NCBI GenBank assembly: GCA_001603055.1
Contig: LVAZ01000195.1
Span: 1-24,469 of the forward strand
Source of the DNA: Victivallales bacterium Lenti_02
GTDB taxonomy: Bacteria > Verrucomicrobiota > Lentisphaeria > Oligosphaerales > Lenti-02
Length of the DNA stretch: 24,469 nucleotides
Reading direction: 5' to 3'
Each line of letters begins with the position of its first letter. Positions within the stretch are counted from its first letter, which is position 1. The position numbers and the translations under genes are program-made. Under the pieces are notes generated by a model, which had not been told where the DNA came from, ran no database searches, and saw only the letters and a program-made list of their open reading frames with translations. This document shows, piece by piece, positions 16,248 through 23,911 of this stretch.

Positions 16248-17435
16248 GTGAAGAACCGCATCGTGCCGTTCCCATCCGCCCTCCTCGCCGCCGCCCTCGC
16301 CCTGGCCGGAACCGGCTTCGCCCAAACTCCCGCCGAAGAGCTGGAGGCGCTCAAGAAGCGCGTGGGCGAACTCGAACAACTCGTCCGCGACCGCCAGCCC
16401 CCAACCGCCGACACCACCGTCCTGCCGAAAACGGAATCGGCTGCCGCCGAGGTGTTTGACAGGCTAAACATCACGGGGCTGGTCGAGGTGGAGGCCGCCT
16501 ATTCCCGGACCCGGTCGAAGGCGGGCAGGGAGCGGGAGTCCGACCTCACCCTCGCCACCGTCGAGCTGGGCATCGAGGCCCAGATCACGGACTGGATCAC
16601 GGCCTCGGCCGTCTTCCTCTGGGAGGAGGACGGGACCGACTCGGTCGAACTCGACACGGCCACCATCCTCTTCGCCGACCCGGAACGCTTCCCTCTCACC
16701 CTCGAAATCGGCAAGTTCTACCTGCCCTTTGGCAGGTTCGACTCGGTGTTCATCACCGACCCCCTCACCCTCGAAATCGGCGAAACCCGGGACAGCGCCG
16801 TCCGGCTCGGCTTCGTCCACGGCCCGTTCCAGCTCGGCGTCTCCGTCTTCAACGGCGACGTCGAGAAAACCGGCAAGGACGACAACCACCTGGACAGCTT
16901 CGTGGTCGATGCCAGTCTGGAATGGGAATGGGAGGACGCCAGCCTCGCCTTCGGGGCCGCCTACACCAGCAACCTCGGCGACTCCGACGGTTTGCAGGAC
17001 GCCATCGCCGACAATGCCGCAGGCGGCACCCAGGACGATCATGTGGCCGGCCTCGCGGCCTGGCTGAGCCTCCGCTACCGGCGGGCCACCTTCTCCGCCG
17101 AATACCTCGCCGCCCTGGACGACTTCGCCCCCAACTCGCTGAGTTTCGACGGCCCCGGCAACGACTGGGCACGCGCGGCCCGGCCCAAGGCCCTCAATCT
17201 CGAACTCGCCTATCTGGCCACTGAACGCCTGACCTTCGCCGCCAAGTTCGAACAGGCCCGGGACACCTTCGACTGGCTGCCGAAACGGCGCTATGGCGTC
17301 GGGGCCATCTACGTTCTCCACGAAGGCGACTACGGCACCGCCAGCGTGGGCCTCGAATACCTCCGCGGGGTCTACGACGATGCCGACGACACCCGCGAAG
17401 ACACCCTGACTCTCCAGTTCGCGGTCGAATTCTAG
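16248..17435 (+). CDS. LbtU-family outer-membrane porin
   Basis: This 395-residue protein begins at GTG 16248, directly before a signal peptide (K-N-R, then a hydrophobic stretch, cleavage near F-A-Q). AAAGGA lies about 11 bases upstream, a little far. A short coiled coil (about 27-48) precedes the barrel. The segments I-T-G-L-V-E-V-E-A-A-Y, F-L-W-E-E-D-G, F-Y-L-P-F-G-R-F and D-P-L-T-L-E-I-G-E-T are hallmarks of the LbtU siderophore-porin family, first known as the legiobactin receptor of Legionella. The barrel ends in F-A-V-E-F. It lies 49 bases after feoB, so here it probably brings iron or an iron chelate across the outer membrane. The substrate is inference; no siderophore genes are in view. 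Confidence 0.85.
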   Translation: MKNRIVPFPSALLAAALALAGTGFAQTPAEELEALKKRVGELEQLVRDRQPPTADTTVLPKTESAAAEVFDRLNITGLVEVEAAYSRTRSKAGRERESDLTLATVELGIEAQITDWITASAVFLWEEDGTDSVELDTATILFADPERFPLTLEIGKFYLPFGRFDSVFITDPLTLEIGETRDSAVRLGFVHGPFQLGVSVFNGDVEKTGKDDNHLDSFVVDASLEWEWEDASLAFGAAYTSNLGDSDGLQDAIADNAAGGTQDDHVAGLAAWLSLRYRRATFSAEYLAALDDFAPNSLSFDGPGNDWARAARPKALNLELAYLATERLTFAAKFEQARDTFDWLPKRRYGVGAIYVLHEGDYGTASVGLEYLRGVYDDADDTREDTLTLQFAVEF

Positions 17436-17451
17436 ACCCGTGCCCACCCGC

Positions 17452-17482
17452 CGCCGCCCGGAGACCGCTCCGGGCGGCGTTT
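17452..17482. terminator. Strong hairpin terminator between the porin and murA
   Basis: CGCCGCCCGGAG and CTCCGGGCGGCG form a perfect 12-bp stem with a 4-base loop, followed by TTT on the plus strand. The two flanking genes converge here, so it likely ends the iron cluster transcript. It could also act on the murA operon, although no U-run follows on that strand. Confidence 0.7.
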
Positions 17483-17487
17483 CCGCC

Positions 17488-18774
17488 TCACGGCTCGCTG
17501 CGCTCGATCTGCGCCCCGAGACTGCGCAGCCGGTGCTCGATGGCGGGATAGCCGCGGTCGATCAGCTCGGCGCTGCGGATCTGGCTCTCCCCGCGCGCGC
17601 AGAGGGCGGCGGAAACCAGGGCCATGCCGGCCCGGATGTCCGGACTGTTCAGGGTGATGCCGTGCAACTGGGACGGCCCGGAAATGACCGCGCGGTGCGG
17701 GTCGCAGACCACGGCGTTCGCCCCCATGTCCACCAGCCGGTCCACGAAGTACATCCGGCTCTCGTACATTTTCTCGAAGAACAGCACCGTGCCGCAGACC
17801 TGGGTGGCGAGAACGATCATCACGCTCATCAGATCGGTGGGGAACTGGGGCCAGATGCCGTCGTCCACCACCGGCATGCCGCCGCCCGGCGACAGGCGCA
17901 CCTGGCGGGACTGCTCGGCGGGGACGCGCAGGCTGTCCGGCCCGTCCTCCAGCTCGATGCCCAGCCGCGAGAAGCCACGCCGGATCATGCGGAAATGGAG
18001 CGGATCGAGGCCGGTGACGGTGACGTCGCCGCGGGTGGCGGCGGCGGCGGCCAGATAGCTTCCCGCCTCGGCGAAGTCGGCGGACACCCGGTGGCGGGTG
18101 CCGCCCAGGCGTTCGACGCCCCGGATGCGCAGGAGATTGCCGCCGATGCCCTCGATGCTCGCCCCCATGCCCACCAGCAGGTGGCAGAGGTCCTGAATGT
18201 GGGGTTCGCAGGCGGCGTTGGCGACGATGCTCTCGCCCCGGGCCAGGACCGCCGCCAGCACCGCCTGCGCCGTGCCGGTGACGCTCGCCTCGGGCAGCAG
18301 CAGGTCCGCCCCCGTCAGACCGCGCGGGGCCGTGAAGCGGAAGGGAGGGCCGAAATCCACCTCGGCCCCGAATTTGGCCAGACTGTAGAGATGGGAATCG
18401 AGCCGACGCCGCCCGATCACATCGCCGCCGGGGGGCGGCATCTCGGCCTGACCGAGACGGGCCAGCAGCGGCGCGGCGAAGAGAATGCCGGCCCGGATGC
18501 GGGCGGCCTCCGTGGCGGGCAGGGCATGGGCGTGCAACCCACGTCCCGAGACGACAGCCCGCCCGGCGGCGGGATGCCATTCCACCCCGGCCCCGAGTTG
18601 CTCGGCAATCGCCAGCATCGAGCGCACGTCGCCGATGTCGGGGACGCGTTCCAGCTCGACCCGCTCGTCGGTGAGCAGGCACGCCGCGATCATCGGCAGG
18701 GCGGCATTCTTGTTGCCCGAGGCGGTCAACGTTCCATGCAGGGGGACTCCCCCGACAATCCGCAGGGTGCTCAC
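17488..18774 (-). CDS. murA: UDP-GlcNAc 1-carboxyvinyltransferase (MurA), Asp-type active site
   Basis: This 428-residue cytoplasmic enzyme transfers enolpyruvate from PEP to UDP-GlcNAc, the first committed step of peptidoglycan synthesis. Lys22 in G-N-K-N, Arg123, the P-T-D Asp in F-P-T-D-L and a C-terminal R-G-Y...R-L-R-S-L-G-A match MurA. The catalytic loop reads P-G-G-D-V-I-G, with Asp118 in place of the usual Cys. Mycobacterial and chlamydial enzymes have the same change, which gives fosfomycin insensitivity. The start is GTG at 18774, with GGAGGAG five bases upstream; it overlaps the TGA of the previous gene as GTGA, so translation is probably coupled. It is the last gene of a five-gene operon. 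The Y-E-S-R-M-Y-F segment diverges from common MurA, so a paralog role cannot be fully excluded. Confidence 0.92.
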   Translation of the reverse strand: MSTLRIVGGVPLHGTLTASGNKNAALPMIAACLLTDERVELERVPDIGDVRSMLAIAEQLGAGVEWHPAAGRAVVSGRGLHAHALPATEAARIRAGILFAAPLLARLGQAEMPPPGGDVIGRRRLDSHLYSLAKFGAEVDFGPPFRFTAPRGLTGADLLLPEASVTGTAQAVLAAVLARGESIVANAACEPHIQDLCHLLVGMGASIEGIGGNLLRIRGVERLGGTRHRVSADFAEAGSYLAAAAATRGDVTVTGLDPLHFRMIRRGFSRLGIELEDGPDSLRVPAEQSRQVRLSPGGGMPVVDDGIWPQFPTDLMSVMIVLATQVCGTVLFFEKMYESRMYFVDRLVDMGANAVVCDPHRAVISGPSQLHGITLNSPDIRAGMALVSAALCARGESQIRSAELIDRGYPAIEHRLRSLGAQIERSEP

Positions 18775-19499
18775 TTGCGCTCCTCCTGAACCCGGGGACG
18801 GGGCACTAGGAACACGCGCACCTCGGCTTCCGGACCCGGCAGCGGCTTGCCCCGGTTCACCTTGAAGATGGTATCGTCCATCCCCGCCTCGTCGGGAATG
18901 TCGAGAATGGTGGAGCCGACCGAGTAGTTCAGGCAGATGTTGCCCTCTTCATCGGCCAGGAAGATTCCATCCTTCATGCCGGACCCCACGAACACCCAGC
19001 CGATGCGCGCCATCGGCTGGCCGGTCCGCCCGTCGAGAATCCAGGATTCGAGGGGTTCCCGGTGCCGCTGTCCGGCGGCGTCCGTCCAGGCCACGTCGAG
19101 GTCCACCAAATCCCCGCGCGGTATGGCTTCGGTGGCGATCCGGAGACCGTTGTTCAATCCCAGCGCGTAGAGCGTGAACTGAAGCTGCACAGGGCCGATG
19201 TCGGCCTTCAGCAGGGACTCGTGGAGCCGCCCGTTAGGAGTGGCGATGACCACCTCCAGCTCGTTCACCCCGGGCAGAAATTCGGCGGGGAAGGAGATTT
19301 CCCGCTCCTGCCGGTGCAGGATGATCGTCCCCACCTGGGTGTCCCCGTTGGGCAACTGGCGGACTCGGGCATGTTTTTCCGCCGCCGTGCGGGTGGCGAC
19401 CGGGTCGGGCGGCGCGTCCGGCGCTTCGGGAACAGGTTCGCCCTGGCCGAAAACCAGCCAGGGAAGAGCAAGCCAGGCAAGAAAAAGACGGGGGTTCAT
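18771..19499 (-). CDS. Secreted YdjY-domain protein
   Basis: This 242-residue protein has a signal peptide (about 1-19, hydrophobic W-L-A-L-P-W-L-V-F-G). A YdjY-type domain follows, with N-G-R-L-H-E-S-L-L, a L-Y-A-L-G-L-N helix, E-S-W-I-L-D and W-V-F-V-G-S-G in family order, ending in V-R-V-F-L-V-P-R. The function of this domain is not established; such proteins are common in Planctomycetes and Verrucomicrobia and are predicted to be periplasmic. I chose the ATG at 19499 because the signal peptide begins there, 17 bases after the tlyA stop; the longer open frame overlaps tlyA. No strong ribosome site is seen, so it may rely on coupling with tlyA. It overlaps murA by four bases. Confidence 0.75.
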   Translation of the reverse strand: MNPRLFLAWLALPWLVFGQGEPVPEAPDAPPDPVATRTAAEKHARVRQLPNGDTQVGTIILHRQEREISFPAEFLPGVNELEVVIATPNGRLHESLLKADIGPVQLQFTLYALGLNNGLRIATEAIPRGDLVDLDVAWTDAAGQRHREPLESWILDGRTGQPMARIGWVFVGSGMKDGIFLADEEGNICLNYSVGSTILDIPDEAGMDDTIFKVNRGKPLPGPEAEVRVFLVPRPRVQEERK

Positions 19500-19516
19500 G
19501 GGTGTGCTGCCGCAGA

Positions 19517-20269
19517 TTAAGCCGGGGTCCGCAGGGCCAGGATGAATTCCTGGTTGCCTTTCGGCCCCTTGATGGGAGACGGTACCACGCCTAGGGCCAT
19601 CCAGCCAAGCTCCCCGGATAAAAATTCCCGGATTCCGTCCACGCAGCGCTGGCGGACGGCCTCGTCCCGCACCACCCCGCCCCGGCAAACCTCCTCGCGC
19701 CCGGCCTCGAACTGGGGTTTCACCAGAACCAGCACCCAGGCGCCGGGACGGAGCAAGGGCGCGCAGGGGGGCAGCACCTTGCGCAGCGAGATGAAGGACA
19801 CATCGCCCACCAGCACGTCGATGGGCTCGGGAATCAGCGTCGGCCCTAGGTCGCGGGCGTTGGTGCGTTCGAGGCAGACCACGCGGGGGTCCTCGCGCAG
19901 CCGGTAATGCAGTTGACCGTAGCCCACGTCCACCGCGTATACCTTGGCCGCGCCGTGCCGGAGCAGCACATCGGTGAAGCCGCCGGTCGAAGCGCCGAGA
20001 TCGAGGGCCACCGCGCCCGCCAGCGGCGGCGCGAATTCCTCGATTCCCCGCAGCAGCTTCAAGGCCCCCCGGCTGACGTAGCGCACCGCCTCGCCCAGGG
20101 AAACCGGCGCGTCCTCGGCCAGCATCTGCCCGGGCTTGCGCACCAGATCGTCGGGACCAAGCCGGACCTCGCCGGCCATAATCAGGCGCTGCGCCTCATG
20201 GCGCGACTCGACCAGGCCAAGCTCGACCAGCAGCAGATCGGCGCGCAGTTTTTTGGGCTGGGAAGGCAT
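19517..20269 (-). CDS. tlyA: TlyA-family rRNA 2'-O-methyltransferase
   Basis: This 250-residue protein has an N-terminal S4 RNA-binding domain (about 7-65) and an FtsJ-type methyltransferase domain with the SAM motif L-D-L-G-A-S-T-G-G-F-T-D (89-100). The K-D-K-E catalytic set can be placed at Lys71, Asp156, Lys184 and Glu241. TlyA enzymes methylate ribose in 16S and/or 23S rRNA and affect capreomycin sensitivity; older annotations call them hemolysin A. The ATG at 20269 has TAGGAG five bases upstream, and that TAG is the stop codon of the GH38 gene. The product is cytoplasmic. Confidence 0.93.
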   Translation of the reverse strand: MPSQPKKLRADLLLVELGLVESRHEAQRLIMAGEVRLGPDDLVRKPGQMLAEDAPVSLGEAVRYVSRGALKLLRGIEEFAPPLAGAVALDLGASTGGFTDVLLRHGAAKVYAVDVGYGQLHYRLREDPRVVCLERTNARDLGPTLIPEPIDVLVGDVSFISLRKVLPPCAPLLRPGAWVLVLVKPQFEAGREEVCRGGVVRDEAVRQRCVDGIREFLSGELGWMALGVVPSPIKGPKGNQEFILALRTPA

Positions 20270-20277
20270 GGAAACTC

Positions 20278-22389
20278 CTATTCGTCCGCAGGCATGCCGC
20301 GGGTCAGGTCCGCAAGCGCGGGGGGACGCTGCCACATGTCCGCCTGCGCGTCCAGTTCCGCAGCGGTGATTCCGGCCTGGAACCGGAACCGGAAATCGTG
20401 TTCGCCCCGGTCCGTGTAGCGTCCGTCGGGCCGCCCCCCGGGATGGGGATCGTGCCAGGCCATCTGCGGGCTGCGCAGGAGGGTCCAGCGCACCCGCCGG
20501 GGCGTGGCGTCCAGGGCATAGACCTCGGGGCTGAGCACGCCGAGCCGCCGCCCGGCCGCGTCGGCCAGCAGGGTCCAGTCGCGCAGCGGCCGTTCGGCCC
20601 CGTCGAGCGCCCGCTCCAGCGCCCCCCCCGCAATCCCGTCCCAGCGCCGGACCGGCGCGAAGCCGGCGCCGTCGAGGACCAGCTTGAGCACCCGGTTCCG
20701 CTCGTTCCAGTCCACCCGCAGGTGGATTTCGACCAGACGCTGTCCGGCGTGGACGCGGACCCGGCGCAGCAGTGGGCTCGAACCGATCCGCCCGGTCTGG
20801 GTGAATTCGGCGAAGACCGGGCCATGCTCGGTCAGCCGGGGCTCGTCCCAACTGGCGGCCACCCCGTCCTCGGCATAGCGGTCGATGCCGTGGGACCAAG
20901 TGTCGCTGGGATCGTCGAGCAAAGCCAGTTCCGGGAGCGGGAACGCCATTCCGTCCAGGGTCATGGCAGTGGGCGTGGCCACCGCCAGGCCGGGAACTTC
21001 GAGCCGCCCGGCCTGGGCGGGCAGGGGTTCGCCGACAGGCGCGTCGGGCCGGGACTGCATGCGCAGGACGCGCAGTTCGCCGGGGCCGAGCCGGAACGGG
21101 AACACCAGCCGTCCCGGCGCGGGCCGGTGGCTGAGCGCCTCCGGCAGGGCGCACTGGTGCGGCACCACCGTCCCGTCCTCCGCCACTAGGCGGTGGCTCT
21201 CGGTCCAGCGCCGGTGTCCCAGCCACGGCTCGAATTCGAGCAGATCGGTGAACTCGTTTCCGGCGGGATTCCACACCACCACCCGCTGCTGTTCGCAGTC
21301 GGGCAGTTCCGCCAGACGGCGGCGCAGGGCGAAGGTGATGGCCTCGTCCACCGCCGCCTCGACGCCGCCGAGCTGGCCGTCCACATAGCGGTAGGCGCTG
21401 GGCAGGCAGGTGCCGCCCATCGTGTCGTGGAACTGGTGGAAACACACCGCCTCCCAGGCCTTCCGCAGCCAGGCCCCGCCGTCGGGCGCGGGCACGATGG
21501 CCAGGGCGGTTTCGGCCTGATGCAGGCGGTGTTCGCCCCGTCGGCAACCGAGCTTGACCGGACGATGGATGGTGTAGCAGCCGACGGCATGGTGCTGGAG
21601 TTCCCCCACCACCAGAGGCAGGCGGTCGCGCACCGCCTCAATGGCCGCGAAGAACCGGGCGGGCGAGGAAAACCGAATCTCCAGATCGGGATAGGCGTTC
21701 CGGGCCGCGCGCACCTGCTGGATGAGGCGTTCCGTGGGGCCGCCCCCGTGGTCGCCGAGGCCGGCGAAGCACATGGTATGGTTCACCCCCTCGGGCAAGC
21801 CGTCGAGCGGGGCGCGGTATTTGGCCTCGTCCAGCTCGCGGGCGTTGTAGCTGCTGCGAATCCGGAACACCAGAACCTCCGGCCCGTCCGCGTAGCCCCG
21901 CCAGCGGAAGACGCGGGCGGGCAGCTTCATCTCGTGTTCCTGGGGGCGCATCATCACGTAGTACTTCTGCCCCGCCTCGGCCATGAACTGCGGCAGAGTC
22001 GCGGCATGGCCGAAGGAATCCACGTTGAAGGCCACCTCGGGAAAACTCCCGAACCGGCTCTCGAAATAGCTCTTGCCAAGGGCGATCTGCTGCCGGAAGC
22101 CGCGTTCGCCCGGCACATTGCAGTCCGGCTGAATCCACCAGCCGCCGGTGACGTCCCAGCGCCCCGCCGCCACCTGCTCCCGAATCCGGGCGAACAGCGC
22201 CGGATCGCAGCGCTCCACCACGTCGTAGACCCAGGCCTCGCCCTGGGTGAACATCGCGTCCGGATTGGCGTCGAGCCGTTCGCAGGCGCTCCGGCAGGTG
22301 GCCAGCGCCTCGTCGACGCCCGCAGTCCACGGCCACAGCCAAATCGGATCGAGATGGGCGTGAAAGACCACATGAACCACTGTTTTCAT
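20278..22389 (-). CDS. GH38-family alpha-mannosidase-like glycosidase
   Basis: This 703-residue enzyme carries GH38 signatures: H-A-H-L-D-P-I-W-L-W (zinc ligands His12 and Asp14), F-N-V-D-S-F-G-H with nucleophile Asp124, and Q-F-H-D-T-M-G-G-T (His321, probable fourth zinc ligand). A beta-rich C-terminal half follows. GH38 enzymes remove alpha-mannosyl residues with retention. It is shorter than many family members (about 850-1000 residues), and no signal peptide is seen, so it probably acts in the cytoplasm on imported oligosaccharides. The ATG overlaps the TGA of the upstream sugar isomerase gene as ATGA, and tlyA starts 8 bases after its stop. The exact linkage and substrate cannot be read from sequence. 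Confidence 0.9.
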   Translation of the reverse strand: MKTVVHVVFHAHLDPIWLWPWTAGVDEALATCRSACERLDANPDAMFTQGEAWVYDVVERCDPALFARIREQVAAGRWDVTGGWWIQPDCNVPGERGFRQQIALGKSYFESRFGSFPEVAFNVDSFGHAATLPQFMAEAGQKYYVMMRPQEHEMKLPARVFRWRGYADGPEVLVFRIRSSYNARELDEAKYRAPLDGLPEGVNHTMCFAGLGDHGGGPTERLIQQVRAARNAYPDLEIRFSSPARFFAAIEAVRDRLPLVVGELQHHAVGCYTIHRPVKLGCRRGEHRLHQAETALAIVPAPDGGAWLRKAWEAVCFHQFHDTMGGTCLPSAYRYVDGQLGGVEAAVDEAITFALRRRLAELPDCEQQRVVVWNPAGNEFTDLLEFEPWLGHRRWTESHRLVAEDGTVVPHQCALPEALSHRPAPGRLVFPFRLGPGELRVLRMQSRPDAPVGEPLPAQAGRLEVPGLAVATPTAMTLDGMAFPLPELALLDDPSDTWSHGIDRYAEDGVAASWDEPRLTEHGPVFAEFTQTGRIGSSPLLRRVRVHAGQRLVEIHLRVDWNERNRVLKLVLDGAGFAPVRRWDGIAGGALERALDGAERPLRDWTLLADAAGRRLGVLSPEVYALDATPRRVRWTLLRSPQMAWHDPHPGGRPDGRYTDRGEHDFRFRFQAGITAAELDAQADMWQRPPALADLTRGMPADE

Positions 22390-23213
22390 GCGCGGAAACT
22401 CCGTTCCAATGCCACCAGTTCCGCCACCTTTTCCGCCCGGTCATGCGCCAGGGCCAGAAACTCGCCTTCGTCCGCGATTCCCGTCGCCCGGATCGCCACC
22501 TCGAAACTCAGGGGTTTGCGATAGCCCGAAGCGGCCAGAATCCGGGCCAGCGCGGGCCAGTCCACCGTGCCGAAGAAAGGTGGCTGATGCTGGTCCGACT
22601 GCCCGTCGTTGTCGTGCAGATGCACCGCGATCAGCCGTTCCTTGAGGGCATCAAGAGACGCCAATGCGCCGGGATTCATGTTGCCGTGCCCGGAATCGTA
22701 ACACAGCCCCACCCGGTCGGCGGGATACTCTGCCAAAAGTGAGCCAATATGCGGGAAATTGTCCCGGATCATATTCTCGAAGGCCAACCGCACCCCGCAG
22801 GCCGCCAATTCGGGGAAAAGCGATTCGATGGAGTCGTGCAGCCGCGCCGAGAAACCGGGATCGTCCGCCGGATTCTCCGGCACTCCCGGCAAATGGATAA
22901 TCACCACATCCGCCCCCAGGTCGGCGGCGAAACGAATGCGGTTCCGCACCAGCTCCAGCCCGGCCTGGCGTTCGTATTCGGCCGGCGAGCACCAGCCCTT
23001 CTCCTTCCCGTGCGAGGCGTGCACGTCGCACAGCGTCAGGCCGAACTCCGCCAGCCAGCGCCCAATCTGGGCGGTCTCCGAGGCGGAATAGAGAAAGTCC
23101 GTGCACCACTGGTGGCACCAGTGAACATGCGTGAAGCCCGCCGCCGCGATGCGGCGCAAGGCAGGCTCGGGGCTGCCGGTCGAGGTCGCGTAGTCGGAGG
23201 TCACGGAAAGCAT
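22386..23213 (-). CDS. Xylose isomerase-like TIM-barrel sugar isomerase/epimerase
   Basis: This 275-residue protein belongs to the AP endonuclease 2/xylose isomerase-like TIM-barrel family. Likely metal and substrate residues are Glu146 in F-E-N-M, Asp173 and His176 in C-Y-D-S-G-H-G-N, His198/His200 in H-L-H-D-N-D-G, and Glu238 in S-F-E-V. Family members interconvert ketoses or related sugar acids using a divalent metal. I chose the ATG at 23213, with AGGGAG about 6 bases upstream; the longer frame is unlike a protein. It is the first gene of the operon and overlaps the GH38 gene by four bases, so it may process a monosaccharide released there. The substrate is unknown. Confidence 0.88.
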   Translation of the reverse strand: MLSVTSDYATSTGSPEPALRRIAAAGFTHVHWCHQWCTDFLYSASETAQIGRWLAEFGLTLCDVHASHGKEKGWCSPAEYERQAGLELVRNRIRFAADLGADVVIIHLPGVPENPADDPGFSARLHDSIESLFPELAACGVRLAFENMIRDNFPHIGSLLAEYPADRVGLCYDSGHGNMNPGALASLDALKERLIAVHLHDNDGQSDQHQPPFFGTVDWPALARILAASGYRKPLSFEVAIRATGIADEGEFLALAHDRAEKVAELVALERSFRA

Positions 23214-23344
23214 GAACGTCTCCCTGGACGGATGGGGCAGGAAACAAACCCGGAAACCATACCCTTCCGACATCGCTTTTCCACGCCCGCGCACGCAAGA
23301 AGTAAGTTCCGGAGAAAATGAATTCCGCAAGAACACGGCAGATA

Positions 23345-23378
23345 AAAATACACGTTTACACCAATCGCTTCTTGACAA
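23345..23378 (-). promoter_or_regulatory. Possible promoter of the five-gene operon
   Basis: On the minus strand TTGTCA (23378-23373) is followed after 22 bases by TATTTT (23350-23345), about 130 bases before the isomerase ATG. The spacing is longer than the sigma-70 norm of 16-18. It shares its -35-like bases with the divergent promoter of the 87-residue protein gene. Confidence 0.25.
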
Positions 23379-23405
23379 AACATTGGCGGGCTTTCATGGT
23401 ATAGG
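23372..23405 (+). promoter_or_regulatory. Promoter-like sequence for the 87-residue protein gene
   Basis: A perfect TTGACA (23372-23377) lies upstream of the small gene. At the normal 17-base spacing the -10 would be CATGGT, a poor match; a better TATAGG (23400-23405) lies at 22 bases. The exact -10 is therefore uncertain. Confidence 0.4.
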
Positions 23406-23491
23406 AATATGATTGCCAATCCCTCCCGGAAACGCGGCATCCTTGTGCCGCATCTTCCCTGTCCAAGAGACACAACAAAAGGAAGACGACA

Positions 23492-23755
23492 ATGGCGAAG
23501 AAGAACCTTGTGCTGAGTGCGGACCATGTGGAGAAAATGCAGTCCGGCCGCAAGAAATCCACCAGCGAACGAAACAGCGCCCTGGAAGCCCTGAACACCA
23601 ACTCCCAATTCCAGAATTACCGGTTCTGGAAGAATGTGGACGAGGCCATCATCGAGGGCGTCGTCAAGGCCATCGACAAGGCCCGGTCCGAGTCGATCAA
23701 GAAGAAGATCGCCAAGCTGGAACAGGAAATCGAGGGTCTGCGCAGCCAGATCTAG
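23492..23755 (+). CDS. Unrecognised 87-residue protein with C-terminal coiled coil
   Basis: I do not recognise this family. The gene is supported by an ATG with AAGGAAG about 8 bases upstream, a promoter-like TTGACA and a strong terminator directly after the stop. The protein has a basic N-terminus (M-A-K-K), a polar Ser/Lys/Asn-rich middle, a W-K-N-V-D-E-A-I-I-E-G-V-V helix, and a C-terminal heptad pattern (about 67-87) with I, L, I and L at core positions. It has no signal peptide or membrane helix. The layout suggests a small soluble, oligomeric, possibly nucleic-acid-associated protein made from its own transcript; that is inference only. Confidence 0.8.
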   Translation: MAKKNLVLSADHVEKMQSGRKKSTSERNSALEALNTNSQFQNYRFWKNVDEAIIEGVVKAIDKARSESIKKKIAKLEQEIEGLRSQI

Positions 23756-23772
23756 CCCTGCCCACCACCCGG

Positions 23773-23812
23773 CGCCGCCGCCCCCCGGAGGGACGGCGGC
23801 GTTTTCGTTTTC
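23773..23812 (+). terminator. Rho-independent terminator after the 87-residue protein gene
   Basis: CGCCGCCG (23773-23780) pairs with CGGCGGCG (23794-23801), and inner CCC/GGG pairing extends the stem past one bulged A. TTTTCGTTTT follows. It starts 18 bases after the stop codon. Confidence 0.85.
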
Positions 23813-23873
23813 CGCCGGGAAAACGCGGCCGGGCACCTTGCCTTGCGCGATTCATCGGTTCTTGTACGGGTTC

Positions 23874-23892
23874 GCGGGGCGCGCCGCCCCGC
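23874..23892 (+). other. GC hairpin just before the GH97 ribosome site
   Basis: GCGGGGCG and CGCCCCGC form a perfect 8-bp stem with a 3-base loop. It ends 19 bases before the GH97-type ATG and 6 bases before its GGAG. It could hinder or protect ribosome access, but no regulator is apparent. Confidence 0.45.
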
Positions 23893-23911
23893 ACCACCGG
23901 AGCACCCTGTC

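Noticed and set aside
16453..16470. TGTTTGACAGGCTAAACA inside the LbtU-type gene, resembling the iron operator
   Set aside because: It has TGTT/AACA ends, but the inner arms do not match the two operator copies, and it lies well inside coding sequence in a conserved protein segment.
14039..16474. Open frame of 811 codons on the minus strand across feoB
   Set aside because: Low-complexity antisense shadow of feoB without motifs or ribosome site.
16695..16781. Exact 18-base direct repeat (16695-16712 and 16764-16781) in the porin gene
   Set aside because: Both copies encode L-T-L-E-I-G in adjacent barrel strands and the second is a family hallmark; shared codon choice explains it.
23375..23384. 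ACAAAACATT, shared with the operator region before feoB
   Set aside because: Only the right half is similar; the TGTTAG arm is absent at the required distance.
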